Assembly: GCF_013285155.1 (NCBI RefSeq)
Contig: NZ_JABTEL010000010.1
Span: forward strand, 117,842 to 181,841
DNA: 64,000 nucleotides
Direction: 5' to 3'
DNA from: Winogradskyella undariae
GTDB taxonomy: Bacteria > Bacteroidota > Bacteroidia > Flavobacteriales > Flavobacteriaceae
The notes beneath the pieces are model-generated. The model had not been told where the DNA came from. It searched no databases and was given only the letters and a program-made list of their open reading frames with translations. A program made the position numbers and the translations under genes. Below are positions 27,820 through 36,976 of the stretch, in pieces; the first letter of the stretch is position 1; each line of letters opens with the position of its first letter.

Positions 27820-30339
27820 ATGTTCCAAATTAGACTCTGTCTACTGCTTTTTATAAGCACAATTGTATCCTTACAAGCGCAACAACCCAAAAAACTTAAG
27901 TCCTCAGAAATTTACGAAGCTGTTCAAAAACTGAATGTTTTAGGCTCTGTACTTTATATTGCCGCACATCCCGATGATGAGAATACACGTCTTATTTCTT
28001 ACATGTCTAATGAAGTTAAGGCACGTACAGCGTATTTATCATTAACACGAGGAGATGGAGGTCAAAATCTTATTGGTCCAGAAATTAGAGAACTTTTAGG
28101 AGTAATAAGAACTCAAGAATTATTAGCCGCTAGACGTGTAGATGGTGGCGAACAACGCTTTACTAGAGCTAATGATTTTGGGTATTCAAAACACCCCGAT
28201 GAAACCTTAGAAATTTGGAATAAAGATGAAGTTTTAGCAGATGTTGTTTGGGCTATTAGAGAGTTTAAACCCGATGTTATTATCAATCGTTTCGATCACA
28301 GAACACCAGGTACAACACATGGTCATCACACCACTTCGGCAATGTTAAGCGTAGAAGCCTTTGATTTGGCTAATGATCCTTCTAAATACAAATCACAATT
28401 AACGGATACAGAAATTTGGCAACCAAAGCGTTTGTTTTACAATACCTCTTGGTGGCGTTATGGAAGTCAAGAAAAATTTGATAAACTAGATAAAAGTAAC
28501 ATGCTTAATTTTGATGTTGGGGTTTATTACCCTAGCAAAGGCATGTCTAACAATGAGGTCGCAGCTTTAGCGAGCAGTCAACACCTTTGCCAAGGTTTTG
28601 GTCGTTTAACACAGCGCGGTACACAAGAAGAATATATAGAATTTTTAAAAGGAGATGACTTAAACGGAAGTGAAAATATTTTTGAAGGTATCGATACATC
28701 ATGGAATCGTGTTGAAGGCGGACAAGCCATTGAAACGTTATTAAAATCTGTTGAAACTAATTTCAATTTTAAAAATCCAGCATCACATTTACCACAGTTA
28801 TTAGAAGCTTACAAGCTGGTTCAAAATTTAAAAGACGAACATTGGAAAACGGTTAAATCTAAAGAATTAAAAGAAATCATAGAAGCTTGTGCAGGTTTAT
28901 ATTTAGAAGTTTCAGCTAAAAGTCCAAATGCAGCACCAAACTCTGAGGTAACTTTAGACATGGAAGTTATAAACCGAAGTACTTCAAAAATCGAATTGCT
29001 ATCTTATCATTTATCAACATTACAAAACGGGACTTCTAAAAAAATAACTCTAAAAAATAATCAAAAATTAAATTTTGAAGAACGTATCACTATTCCTCAA
29101 AATAGTGATTATACAACGCCTTATTGGTTAAACAAAGAGGCTTCATTAGGAATGTACCACGTTGAAGATCAAAAATTAATAGGTTTACCAGAAACACCAA
29201 GAGCTATTTTTGTAGATTTCAACTTATTAATTGAAGGTACACCTATCAGTTTTAAAAAGCCTGTTGTTTATCGCTATTCTAAACCAGATAAGGGCGAATT
29301 ATACCGACCGTTCGAAATCATACCAATCGTATCTGCAAGTATTAGTGATAAGGTATTTATTTTTGAAAATGATCAACAAAAAGAAATTGAAGTTACTGTA
29401 AAAGCTGGTAAAAATAATCTTAGTGGTTACGTACAAATGGCTTACCCTAAAGGTTGGAGTATTTTTCCTGAAAAGCAAAAGATTGAAATTGCAAACAAAG
29501 GAGATATCCAAAAAGTTGTTTTCACCGTTATTCCACCTAAAAATCAGAGTGAAGGTTTAATCTCACCAATGGTTAATATTGATGGGCAATTTTATACCGA
29601 TGAATTAATAGAGATCGATTATGCACATATTCCTTTTCAAACGGTATTAATACCTAGCGAAAGTAAAGTGGTAAGACTAAATATTGAAAAACGCGGTAAT
29701 AATATTGGTTATATTGAAGGTGCAGGAGATGTTGTACCAGAAAGTTTAAGACAAATCGGTTACAACGTTACCATTATTAAGCCCGAACAAATATCACCAG
29801 AAAACCTTGCTAATTTTGATGCTATTGTTGTTGGTATTAGAGCGTATAATATTGTTGAAGATTTAAAATTCAAACAAAAATTCTTATTAGAATATGTTAA
29901 AGAAGGTGGAAATTTAGTGGTGCAATACAATACAAGCAGAGGTATTAAAATTGATAATTTAGCACCTTATAATTTAAAATTATCTAGAGATCGTGTTACT
30001 GACGAAAACGCAGAAGTTAAAATTTTAGAACCAAATCATCCTATTCTTAATTATCCAAACAAAATAACATCTCAAGATTTTGAAGGTTGGGTACAAGAAC
30101 GTGGTTTATATTTTCCAAATGAATGGTCTAAAGAATTTACCCCCCTACTCGCTGCACATGATAAAGGTGAAAAATCTAAAAAAGGATCACTATTAGTCGC
30201 AAAATATGGCAAAGGAAACTATATCTATACAGGTTTAAGTTTCTTTAGAGAATTTCCTGCAGGAGTTTCTGGTGCTTACCGCCTTTTTGCTAACTTACTT
30301 TCTGCTGAAAAAGAAGACACTATCAGTCTTAAAAAATAA
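27820..30339 (+). CDS. Secreted PIG-L (LmbE) family deacetylase with C-terminal accessory domains
   Basis: Exported deacetylase of 839 residues. The ATG at 27820 starts a signal peptide (MFQIRLCLLLFISTIVSLQA); a TTG 36 bp upstream is less likely. The zinc-binding PIG-L motif AHPDDE is at about 49-54, with SLTRGDGGQN and the downstream ligand region HRTPGTTHGHHTTS. The remaining 550 residues include a beta-sandwich, NEW3-like region and a C-terminal glutamine-amidotransferase-like fold (VVGIRAYNIVEDLKF, GNLVVQYNTSRG, GKGNYIYTGLSFFREFPAG). The family removes acetyl groups from N-acetylated sugars. With the downstream symporter and Gfo/Idh oxidoreductase it may process and import an amino sugar derivative. 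Confidence 0.87.
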   Translation: MFQIRLCLLLFISTIVSLQAQQPKKLKSSEIYEAVQKLNVLGSVLYIAAHPDDENTRLISYMSNEVKARTAYLSLTRGDGGQNLIGPEIRELLGVIRTQELLAARRVDGGEQRFTRANDFGYSKHPDETLEIWNKDEVLADVVWAIREFKPDVIINRFDHRTPGTTHGHHTTSAMLSVEAFDLANDPSKYKSQLTDTEIWQPKRLFYNTSWWRYGSQEKFDKLDKSNMLNFDVGVYYPSKGMSNNEVAALASSQHLCQGFGRLTQRGTQEEYIEFLKGDDLNGSENIFEGIDTSWNRVEGGQAIETLLKSVETNFNFKNPASHLPQLLEAYKLVQNLKDEHWKTVKSKELKEIIEACAGLYLEVSAKSPNAAPNSEVTLDMEVINRSTSKIELLSYHLSTLQNGTSKKITLKNNQKLNFEERITIPQNSDYTTPYWLNKEASLGMYHVEDQKLIGLPETPRAIFVDFNLLIEGTPISFKKPVVYRYSKPDKGELYRPFEIIPIVSASISDKVFIFENDQQKEIEVTVKAGKNNLSGYVQMAYPKGWSIFPEKQKIEIANKGDIQKVVFTVIPPKNQSEGLISPMVNIDGQFYTDELIEIDYAHIPFQTVLIPSESKVVRLNIEKRGNNIGYIEGAGDVVPESLRQIGYNVTIIKPEQISPENLANFDAIVVGIRAYNIVEDLKFKQKFLLEYVKEGGNLVVQYNTSRGIKIDNLAPYNLKLSRDRVTDENAEVKILEPNHPILNYPNKITSQDFEGWVQERGLYFPNEWSKEFTPLLAAHDKGEKSKKGSLLVAKYGKGNYIYTGLSFFREFPAGVSGAYRLFANLLSAEKEDTISLKK

Positions 30340-30370
30340 AACAAAACTAAAACCGCTTAAACAGAACTGA

Positions 30371-30490
30371 ATGGATAACCAAAGCCGACCTGAGCCTAAA
30401 CAAAAATGGAGCCATATGTACACAGCTGTACTATTAGCTAATGTACTTTATATTATAATATTCTACTTTATAACAGCTTCATTCTCTTAA
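30371..30490 (+). CDS. 39-residue single-pass membrane peptide
   Basis: A small gene of 40 codons including stop (ATG at 30371, TAA at 30488-30490). The peptide starts MDNQSRPEPKQKWSHMYTAV, with a polar basic N terminus followed by one hydrophobic helix of about 20 residues ending ITASFS. It fills the gap between the PIG-L deacetylase and the sodium:solute symporter, with only 3 bp before the symporter ATG. That spacing suggests a cotranscribed small subunit or chaperone of the transporter, which is inference. The arrangement recalls small membrane subunits found before some solute symporters. Confidence 0.7.
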   Translation: MDNQSRPEPKQKWSHMYTAVLLANVLYIIIFYFITASFS

Positions 30491-30493
30491 TTT

Positions 30494-32311
30494 ATGACAC
30501 AGACTTTAGATTGGATTGATTGGACGGTTTTAATAGCGACACTTGCTACTATTGTTGGTTATGGAACATGGAAAACAAGAGGACGAAAAAATGCTCAAGA
30601 TTATATAAAAGGTGGTAATACCTCACAATGGTGGACTATCGGTTTATCCGTGATGGCAACCCAAGCGAGTGCAATTACATTTCTATCTACAACAGGGCAG
30701 GCGTTTTCTGATGGAATGGGATTTGTACAATTTTATTTTGGACTGCCTATTGCCATGGTAATTATTTGTTTGGTTTTTATCCCGCTTTATCATCGTCTTA
30801 AAGTTTACACTGCTTACGAGTTTTTAGAAAATCGTTTCGATTTAAAAACTCGAAGTCTTACAGCGATTCTATTTTTAATTCAACGTGGATTAGCTGCTGG
30901 AATTACCATTTTTGCACCTGCAATTATTCTTTCTGTAGTTTTAGGATGGAATATTGTAACGCTTAATATTATTATTGGTGTGTTAGTAATTATTTATACC
31001 GTTTCTGGTGGAACCAAAGCCGTTACTGTCACTCAAAAACAGCAAATGTTTGTCATTTTTGGTGGTATGATTGCGGCCTTATTTATCATTGTAAATTTAA
31101 TTCCTGAAGAAGTTTCATTTAAAGATGCTATTGATATTGCTGGCGCTTCTGGTAAAATGGAAATCTTAGATTTTTCATTCGATTTAGAGAATAGATATAC
31201 CGTTTGGACAGGTTTAATTGGTGGTACATTTTTAATGCTTTCTTATTTCGGAACTGACCAAAGTCAAGTACAGCGCTATCTTTCGGGTAAATCAATGAAA
31301 GAAATGCAAATGGGTTTACTTTTTAACGGCTTGTTTAAGGTGCCAATGCAGTTTTTTATCTTATTAGTTGGTGTTATGGTATTTGTCTTTTATCAATTTA
31401 GTCCTTCACCTTTAAACTTTATAGACAAATCTACAGAAACCGTTTTGGCTTCCCAATACGGTGATGACTATAGAGCACTTCAAGATAAACAAACCATTTT
31501 ATTTAATAAAAAACAGGAATTAAGTTTAGCCCTATCCAAGACAAAAGATTCAAGTATAAAAAAAGACTTATTTCAGTTAGATAGTATTGAAAAAACATAC
31601 CGTTTAGAGTCTAAGTTTTTAATAAAAAAAGCTATTGATCCAGAATATACTTCGGCATATAATTCTCTTAATTCTGAAGTTAAAGCTTTAGAAAGGAATC
31701 CTGAAAGTGAAATTTACCTAGCAAAATCAGCAGCTCTAACTTCGCTTTATAAAGATGCTGCAAAGGATACGCAGACCAATGATAGAGATTATATGTTTAT
31801 TCGCTTTATATTAAATCAATTGCCTACGGGATTAATTGGTTTGTTATTAGCTGTTATTTTATCGGCAGCGATGTCTTCTACGGCATCAGAAATTAATGCT
31901 TTAGCAACCATTACCTCTATTGATTTGTATGGTAGAAATACAAAAGAAGAAAAGGACGATGACCATATGGTAAAAATGACCAAGTGGTTTACTTTAGGTT
32001 GGGGAATCGTAGCCATTATTATTGCATGTTTTGCTGATTTGGCTGAAAACTTAATTCAGCTTGTAAATATTATAGGTTCTATATTCTATGGTAATGTTTT
32101 AGGTATCTTTTTACTAGCTTTCTTCTTTAAATACATTAAAGGAAATGCTGTATTTGTTGGTGCATTAATAACTCAAGCTATCGTTGTTATTGGTTGGTAT
32201 TTTGATTGGATGCCTTATCTGTGGCTCAATTTATTTGGCTGTGTTGTTGTTATTTTTATCGCTAACCTATTACAAATCATGACACCTAAAAAAACGGCTA
32301 TTGAAATCTAA
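30494..32311 (+). CDS. Sodium:solute symporter (SSS family)
   Basis: Inner-membrane sodium-coupled transporter of 605 residues with the SSS/SGLT fold. Recognisable segments are the first helix (VLIATLATIVGYGTWKTRGR), helix 2 (WWTIGLSVMATQASAITFLS), TVSGGTKAVTVTQKQQMFVI, SYFGTDQSQVQRYLSGKS and the late AAMSSTASEINALATI region. An extra soluble insertion of about 110 residues (roughly 320-430, rich in charged and Ser residues) sits between membrane helices, which is common in Bacteroidota SSS proteins. The substrate is probably a sugar or organic acid. Neighbours (PIG-L deacetylase, Gfo/Idh oxidoreductase) favour a sugar derivative. Confidence 0.9.
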   Translation: MTQTLDWIDWTVLIATLATIVGYGTWKTRGRKNAQDYIKGGNTSQWWTIGLSVMATQASAITFLSTTGQAFSDGMGFVQFYFGLPIAMVIICLVFIPLYHRLKVYTAYEFLENRFDLKTRSLTAILFLIQRGLAAGITIFAPAIILSVVLGWNIVTLNIIIGVLVIIYTVSGGTKAVTVTQKQQMFVIFGGMIAALFIIVNLIPEEVSFKDAIDIAGASGKMEILDFSFDLENRYTVWTGLIGGTFLMLSYFGTDQSQVQRYLSGKSMKEMQMGLLFNGLFKVPMQFFILLVGVMVFVFYQFSPSPLNFIDKSTETVLASQYGDDYRALQDKQTILFNKKQELSLALSKTKDSSIKKDLFQLDSIEKTYRLESKFLIKKAIDPEYTSAYNSLNSEVKALERNPESEIYLAKSAALTSLYKDAAKDTQTNDRDYMFIRFILNQLPTGLIGLLLAVILSAAMSSTASEINALATITSIDLYGRNTKEEKDDDHMVKMTKWFTLGWGIVAIIIACFADLAENLIQLVNIIGSIFYGNVLGIFLLAFFFKYIKGNAVFVGALITQAIVVIGWYFDWMPYLWLNLFGCVVVIFIANLLQIMTPKKTAIEI

Positions 32312-33275
32312 AATCATTAATTGGGGAATAATAGGTGCAGGTAAAATTGCAACTAAATTTGCTACGGACTTAAATACAGTTTCTAATTGTAATTTTTATG
32401 CCATTGCTTCACGAAATATAGAAAAGGCTGAAGCTTTTAAAGAAAATTTTAACGCAAATATTGCTTATGGTAGCTATGAGGATTTAGTTTTAGATCCTAA
32501 TATTGATGCTATTTATATAGCCACACCACACAGTTTTCATAAGGAGCATACCATATTGTGCTTAAATCAGCAAAAACCGGTGTTATGCGAAAAGCCATTC
32601 GCAATGAATTTAGAAGAAGTTGAAGCCATGATTCAGCTTTCAAAACAAAAAAAGACTTTATTAATGGAAGCCATGTGGACACTTTTTCTTCCACATTATC
32701 AATATGTTTTAAAGTTGATTGAAAGTAAACATTTTGGAAATCTTACTACGCTTGAAGCTGATTTTGGTTTTCATCCTACATATGATGAAACCTCTAGAGT
32801 TTTCAATAAATCTGTAGGAGGCGGCAGTTTATTAGATATCGGCATTTATCCTGTTTTTGCGGCTTTATCAACTTTAGGAAAACCTGATTCTATTGAAGCA
32901 GAAGCACAATTTTTCGATTCAGGAGCAGATTCAGAATGTGAGATTGTATTTAATTATTCAGGTTCAAAAGCCTATTTAAAAAGTACATTATTAGCGCAAA
33001 CAAATACCGAAGCTTTATTTCACTGTGAACGCGGAACGATTAAAATTAATGGTCGTTTTCATCAACCTTCAACTGTTGTATTAACAGACAAAGAAGGGAA
33101 TTCGGTAACAAAAACTTTTGATTGTAAAACAATTGGGTACAGCTATGAAATAGAGCATTTTAATCAACTTATTAGAACTGGCAAGACTGAAAGTGACATT
33201 ATGACTTTTGATAAAAGTAAACAGCTCATTAGCACTTTAGATACTATTCGACAGCTAATTGGTTTAAATTATTAA
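32301..33275 (+). CDS. Gfo/Idh/MocA family oxidoreductase
   Basis: NAD(P)-dependent sugar oxidoreductase of 324 residues. The Rossmann motif WGIIGAGKIATKF starts at residue 8. YIATPHSFHKE and the family signature CEKPFAMN follow, then the C-terminal beta domain (GGGSLLDIGIYPVFAA). The start must be the TTG at 32301: the frame is closed by a stop at 32280-32282 and no ATG lies before the nucleotide-binding motif. The start therefore lies 11 bp inside the symporter gene, implying translational coupling. It likely oxidises or epimerises a sugar delivered by the symporter. Confidence 0.9.
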   Translation: MKSKIINWGIIGAGKIATKFATDLNTVSNCNFYAIASRNIEKAEAFKENFNANIAYGSYEDLVLDPNIDAIYIATPHSFHKEHTILCLNQQKPVLCEKPFAMNLEEVEAMIQLSKQKKTLLMEAMWTLFLPHYQYVLKLIESKHFGNLTTLEADFGFHPTYDETSRVFNKSVGGGSLLDIGIYPVFAALSTLGKPDSIEAEAQFFDSGADSECEIVFNYSGSKAYLKSTLLAQTNTEALFHCERGTIKINGRFHQPSTVVLTDKEGNSVTKTFDCKTIGYSYEIEHFNQLIRTGKTESDIMTFDKSKQLISTLDTIRQLIGLNY

Positions 33276-33280
33276 AAACA

Positions 33281-33309
33281 AAAAGCGCAACTGATACAGT
33301 TGCGCTTTT
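33281..33309. terminator. Bidirectional rho-independent terminator
   Basis: AAAAGCGCAACT (33281-33292) and AGTTGCGCTTTT (33298-33309) form a perfect 12-bp stem with a 5-nt loop and T/A tracts on both sides. It lies between the convergent genes ending at 33275 (plus) and 33337 (minus). Confidence 0.88.
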
Positions 33310-33336
33310 ATTATATATTCTGAAATCTAAAAATAA

Positions 33337-34182
33337 TTATTTAGCTCCCCATTCTTTTAAAGAATCATTATTCATTTTTACGTAATCCGCATTTCCTGCT
33401 GCTTCCGATTTCGCTAAAGATTTTTTAGCTGTAGCAATAGCATTCTTTTTATCGCCTAAAGCTGCATATATTAAAGACTGTTTTCTTAATTGATAAAACA
33501 TTGGTTCTTTAGTCATAGACATTGCTTTATCCATCCATTCTTTTGCTTTTTCTAAATCTTTACCTTCTGTTAAATTATAAACAGCTGCAGCATAATAATC
33601 ACCAGCAGATGGTCCTGCCATTACTTTATCAATAGCAGCGGTAACTGTTTTGTCTGTTGGTACTTCAAATTTTAAGTTAGCCATAGTGTTTTCCCAAATA
33701 AAACCTAATTCAGCAGAACCACTAGTAAGGTTATCAAAAGTAATTGTAAAAGTCTCAACATTCATTGGTAATTCCATTGTCTCTATAGTCACTTTAGCAG
33801 CAACTTTAGAAGCTTCAATTGTTTTTGGTGTTCCCCAATTATTAGTGTCGCTGTAAAAAATAACATCCCAAGATGTTTTAGAAGGTGTAATAAAAATAGC
33901 ATAAGCACCTGCTTTTAGCTCTTGACCTCCAACAACTACAGCATCACTAAATGTAATCGTTGTATTCTTATTTGCTCCAACTCTCCAAACTTTACCGTAA
34001 GGTACTAAATCGCCAAAAATGGTTCTTCCATTCATGCTTGGACGCGAATATTCTAACGTAACGTCTGTTAAACCTACCTTCTGCTCTATTTTAGTAAAAG
34101 GACTCGGTTGTGGAGTTTCAATTTGTGCATTCACTGAAAACATTAAAGTTAAAGCAAATGTAAAAAGTACTAATTTCTTCAT
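33337..34182 (-). CDS. DUF2911 family secreted protein
   Basis: A 281-residue protein with a Sec signal peptide (MKKLVLFTFALTLMFSVNAQ), so periplasmic or exported. The DUF2911 domain covers roughly residues 30-170, with EYSRPSMNGRTIFGDLVPYG, WRVGANKNTTITFS, LKAGAYAIFITP, WDVIFYSDTNNWG and FTITFDNL. The C-terminal 100 residues are helical and TPR-like (KDLEKAKEWMDKAMSM, GDKKNAIATAKKSLAKSEAA). Family function is not known. It is common in Bacteroidota. It stands alone, convergent with the oxidoreductase and divergent from the arsenic operon. Confidence 0.87.
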   Translation of the reverse strand: MKKLVLFTFALTLMFSVNAQIETPQPSPFTKIEQKVGLTDVTLEYSRPSMNGRTIFGDLVPYGKVWRVGANKNTTITFSDAVVVGGQELKAGAYAIFITPSKTSWDVIFYSDTNNWGTPKTIEASKVAAKVTIETMELPMNVETFTITFDNLTSGSAELGFIWENTMANLKFEVPTDKTVTAAIDKVMAGPSAGDYYAAAVYNLTEGKDLEKAKEWMDKAMSMTKEPMFYQLRKQSLIYAALGDKKNAIATAKKSLAKSEAAGNADYVKMNNDSLKEWGAK

Positions 34183-34303
34183 TTTTAATTGTGTTATAGT
34201 TGTTTTATGAATCGTAAAATTACAACTTCATAAAAATGTATATGTTAAGGATTCCTTAAAATCAATTAACAATTATTTAATACAAGTTTTTAATCATTAA
34301 TAA

Positions 34304-34339
34304 TTGTAATCTCACTCATTAATCGTAATATTGCAATAT
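34304..34339 (+). promoter_or_regulatory. arsR promoter with overlapping operator palindrome
   Basis: TTG at 34304-34306, a 19-bp spacer and TAATATTG at 34326-34333 match the Bacteroidota promoter form TTG-N19-TAnnTTTG with one mismatch. A perfect 12-bp palindrome, ATATTGCAATAT, lies at 34328-34339 and overlaps the -7 box, 17 bp before the arsR ATG. An ArsR dimer bound here would block transcription, as expected for autorepression. Confidence 0.65.
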
Positions 34340-34356
34340 AATAATACATTAAAATT

Positions 34357-34689
34357 ATGGGAGTTACTAAATCCGAAATTTTTTCACCAGATCAAAATGA
34401 AATTTCTAGCATTGCTAAAGTCTTTGGTCATCCTGCAAGAATTGCAATTCTTCAATATTTATTTAAAACAGATTCTTGTATCTGCGGAGATCTTGTTAAT
34501 GAAATTGGTCTAGCACAACCCACAATTTCTCAACATTTAAAGGAATTAAAAAAAACAGGCCTTATTAAAGGAAATATTGAAGGCACAAGTGTTTGTTATT
34601 GTATAAATAAAGAAAATTGGACTAAAATGAAAAGCATATTACATGTTTTTCTGGATCAAGATTTAAACGATAATGGCAATTGTTGCTAA
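34357..34689 (+). CDS. arsR: ArsR/SmtB family arsenite-responsive repressor
   Basis: A 110-residue winged-helix repressor. The DNA-binding core reads FGHPARIAILQYL, then CICGDLVNEIGLAQPTISQH and LKELKKTGLIKGN. Cys41 and Cys43 in the CICGDLV segment resemble the cysteine inducer site of ArsR-type arsenite sensors. The C terminus ends in NCC, giving extra possible thiol ligands. It is the first gene of an operon with arsenate reductase and an Acr3 pump, so release from the operator on arsenite or antimonite binding is the expected regulation. Confidence 0.9.
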   Translation: MGVTKSEIFSPDQNEISSIAKVFGHPARIAILQYLFKTDSCICGDLVNEIGLAQPTISQHLKELKKTGLIKGNIEGTSVCYCINKENWTKMKSILHVFLDQDLNDNGNCC

Positions 34690-34716
34690 ATAATAATTAA
34701 AAAAGTAAATATAAAT

Positions 34717-35187
34717 ATGAAACTTTCAGAAATTAAATCAAAATTAAGATCGTTAGAAACTATCGCGTTTCAATTACCAAACGGAACTTTAGTTCCAAAT
34801 CATTTTCATGTTACTGAAGTCGGTAAAATAACCAAAAACTTTATTGATTGTGGTGGAACTGTTAGGTCTGAAAACGTCGCTAACTTTCAATTATGGGAAG
34901 CAGATGATTATGATCACCGCTTACATCCTGAAAAATTATTGAGCATTATTGAGCTTTCTGAGAAAGTCCTAAACATTGAAGACTTAGAAATCGAAGTAGA
35001 ATACCAAAGTGATACTATTGGAAAATACGGTTTAGATTTTGACGGTACAAACTTTTTATTAACTAGCAAGCTTACAGATTGTTTAGCAAAAGATAAATGT
35101 GGCATTCCTGAGCAAAAACCAAAACTTAAATTATCAGAATTATCGCAAGAAGGATCTTGTTGCGGACCTGATTCTGGATGTTGTTAA
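34717..35187 (+). CDS. DUF6428 family protein in the arsenic operon
   Basis: A 156-residue cytoplasmic protein with no known activity. The body resembles DUF6428 members found beside arsenic genes (FQLPNGTLVPNHFHVTEVGK, FIDCGGTVR, NFQLWEADDYDHRLHPEKLL). The tail is unusual: DCLAKDKC followed by GSCCGPDSGCC gives six cysteines in the last 40 residues, suggestive of thiol binding of arsenite or a metal. It is cotranscribed between arsR (27 bp before) and arsC (22 bp after). A metallochaperone role is a guess. Confidence 0.78.
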   Translation: MKLSEIKSKLRSLETIAFQLPNGTLVPNHFHVTEVGKITKNFIDCGGTVRSENVANFQLWEADDYDHRLHPEKLLSIIELSEKVLNIEDLEIEVEYQSDTIGKYGLDFDGTNFLLTSKLTDCLAKDKCGIPEQKPKLKLSELSQEGSCCGPDSGCC

Positions 35188-35209
35188 TTCTTAAATTTTA
35201 GAAAATATC

Positions 35210-35821
35210 ATGCTATACCAAAATATAAAGAATCAAATAGAAGCCTTAGATATGGATTCTATTTCAGCTGAACGTAAAACTATTTTGCAACCACTTGTAG
35301 ACTTTATTCAAAGTAAAGTAGCAGCAAAAAAGTCAGTTAATTTAGATTTTATTTGCACGCACAATTCACGCAGAAGTCATTTGTCTCAAGTATGGGCACA
35401 AGTTGCTGCTAAATATTACGAAATCAATAATGTATTCTGTTATTCTGCAGGTACAGAGGCTACAGCTTTATTTCCTGTTGCTGCTAAAACTTTAGAAAAC
35501 ACAGGTTTTGAAGTGCATACACTTTCAACAGGAAACAATCCTGTTTACAGTATTAAATACGCAGAAAATTCACATCCGGTGATATGTTTTTCAAAAACGA
35601 TTACTTCAGAATTTAACCCAACTTCAGAGTTTGCTGCTATTATGACCTGTTCTAGTGCAGATAAAGGTTGCCCGTTTATTTCTGGTGCTGAAAAACGTAT
35701 TCCTATTACATATGAAGACCCAAAAGCCTTTGATAATACACCACAACAATTAGAGAAATATAATGAACGTAGTCTTCAAATTGCTACTGAAATGAAATAT
35801 GTCTTTTCTAATATTAAATAA
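35210..35821 (+). CDS. arsC: Thioredoxin-type arsenate reductase (low-molecular-weight phosphatase fold)
   Basis: Cytoplasmic enzyme of 203 residues that reduces arsenate to arsenite for export. The phosphatase loop CTHNSRRS gives CX5R with nucleophile C49 and R55. A second cysteine pair, C147 and C154 (CSSADKGC), has the same seven-residue offset as the redox relay of the thioredoxin-coupled ArsC of Staphylococcus aureus. [11 protein letters not shown] supplies the downstream acid region. An N-terminal helix of about 40 residues precedes the core. It lies 22 bp after the DUF6428 gene and 8 bp before acr3. Confidence 0.9.
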   Translation: MLYQNIKNQIEALDMDSISAERKTILQPLVDFIQSKVAAKKSVNLDFICTHNSRRSHLSQVWAQVAAKYYEINNVFCYSAGTEATALFPVAAKTLENTGFEVHTLSTGNNPVYSIKYAENSHPVICFSKTITSEFNPTSEFAAIMTCSSADKGCPFISGAEKRIPITYEDPKAFDNTPQQLEKYNERSLQIATEMKYVFSNIK

Positions 35822-35829
35822 TAATTATT

Positions 35830-36882
35830 ATGAGTGCAATTAAAAAAAAATTAAGCTTTTTAGATAGTTACCTTACGTTATGGATATTTATCGCCATGTT
35901 AGTTGGTGTTGGTATCGGCAATTTTATTCCCGAATTCCCTGCGTATATTGAATCTTACAGCAGTGGATCTACAAATATCCCTATTGCCATAGGACTTATT
36001 TTAATGATGTATCCGCCTTTAGCAAAAGTGAATTACGCTTTGTTACCAAAGGTTTTTAAAGACGTAAAAGTCTTATCCATTTCTTTAGTTTTAAACTGGA
36101 TTGTTGGTCCCGTTTTAATGTTCTTTTTAGCGATTATCTTTTTACAAGATTATCCTGAATATATGGTAGGTTTAATCTTAATTGGTTTAGCCCGTTGTAT
36201 TGCCATGGTTTTAGTTTGGAATGATTTAGCTGAAGGAAGTAGCGAATACGGTGCTGGTTTAGTTGCTCTAAACAGTATTTTTCAGGTATTTGCTTATAGT
36301 TTTTATGCCTACCTATTTATTACCGTACTTCCACCCTATTTTGGTTTTGAAGGTGCTATAGTTGATATTTCGATAGGAACAATTGCTGAGAGCGTGGCTA
36401 TTTATTTAGGTATTCCATTTTTATTAGGAATTCTTTCTCGTGTTATTTTAGTAAAACTTAAAGGTGAAGAATGGTATACTAAGAAATTTATTCCGACAAT
36501 TTCACCAATGACATTAATTGCCTTACTATTTACAATTGTTGTAATGTTCTCTCTTAAAGGTGAAATGATTGTAGAAATCCCAATGGATGTTTTAATTATT
36601 GCCGTACCAATGCTTATTTATTTCTCTTTAATGTTTCTTATTGGCTTTTTTGTCAGTAAAGCTATGGGAGCAACTTATGACAAAAATGCCGCAATTGCAT
36701 TTACAGCAGCTGGTAATAACTTTGAATTAGCTATTGCTGTTGCCATTGCTGTATTCGGTTTAAACTCGGGTCAGGCCTTTACTGGCGTGGTTGGCCCATT
36801 AGTAGAAGTACCAGCTCTTATACTTTTAGTTCGTGTTTCTTTTTGGTTACGTAAAAAGTATTATTTACCTAAAAAGGCTTAG
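35830..36882 (+). CDS. acr3: Acr3-type arsenite efflux permease
   Basis: Inner-membrane arsenite exporter of 350 residues with ten predicted helices, in the Acr3 (BASS superfamily) rather than the ArsB family. Diagnostic features are [10 protein letters not shown], the conserved cysteine C123 in [15 protein letters not shown], needed for arsenite transport in studied members, and [16 protein letters not shown] with the conserved glutamate. It is the last gene of the arsR-DUF6428-arsC-acr3 operon. Nothing seems missing for a working arsenate resistance system. Confidence 0.93.
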   Translation: MSAIKKKLSFLDSYLTLWIFIAMLVGVGIGNFIPEFPAYIESYSSGSTNIPIAIGLILMMYPPLAKVNYALLPKVFKDVKVLSISLVLNWIVGPVLMFFLAIIFLQDYPEYMVGLILIGLARCIAMVLVWNDLAEGSSEYGAGLVALNSIFQVFAYSFYAYLFITVLPPYFGFEGAIVDISIGTIAESVAIYLGIPFLLGILSRVILVKLKGEEWYTKKFIPTISPMTLIALLFTIVVMFSLKGEMIVEIPMDVLIIAVPMLIYFSLMFLIGFFVSKAMGATYDKNAAIAFTAAGNNFELAIAVAIAVFGLNSGQAFTGVVGPLVEVPALILLVRVSFWLRKKYYLPKKA

Positions 36883-36906
36883 TTTGAAAATGTTCTTTTT
36901 CAATAT

Positions 36907-36958
36907 GTTAAATTTTGTTTAACTTTAATTAAAAATAGTTAAACATTATTTATCTTTA
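36907..36958 (+). promoter_or_regulatory. Promoter module A: triple GTTAAAC sites plus -7 box
   Basis: An inverted repeat GTTAAA-N5-TTTAAC (36907-36923) is followed after 14 bp by a third site, GTTAAAC (36938-36944), and after 6 more by TATCTTTA (36951-36958), a near match to the TAnnTTTG -7 box. The ATG of the TetR gene is 18 bp further on. Every element has the same spacing as in the module at 42894-42945. No good -33 TTG is present, as is common for regulated promoters. Confidence 0.6.
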
Positions 36959-36976
36959 CATTGTAAATAAAGTACA

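Noticed and set aside
34331..34513. Alternative plus frame overlapping arsR
   Set aside because: Different frame from the clear winged-helix protein, composition unlike a protein.
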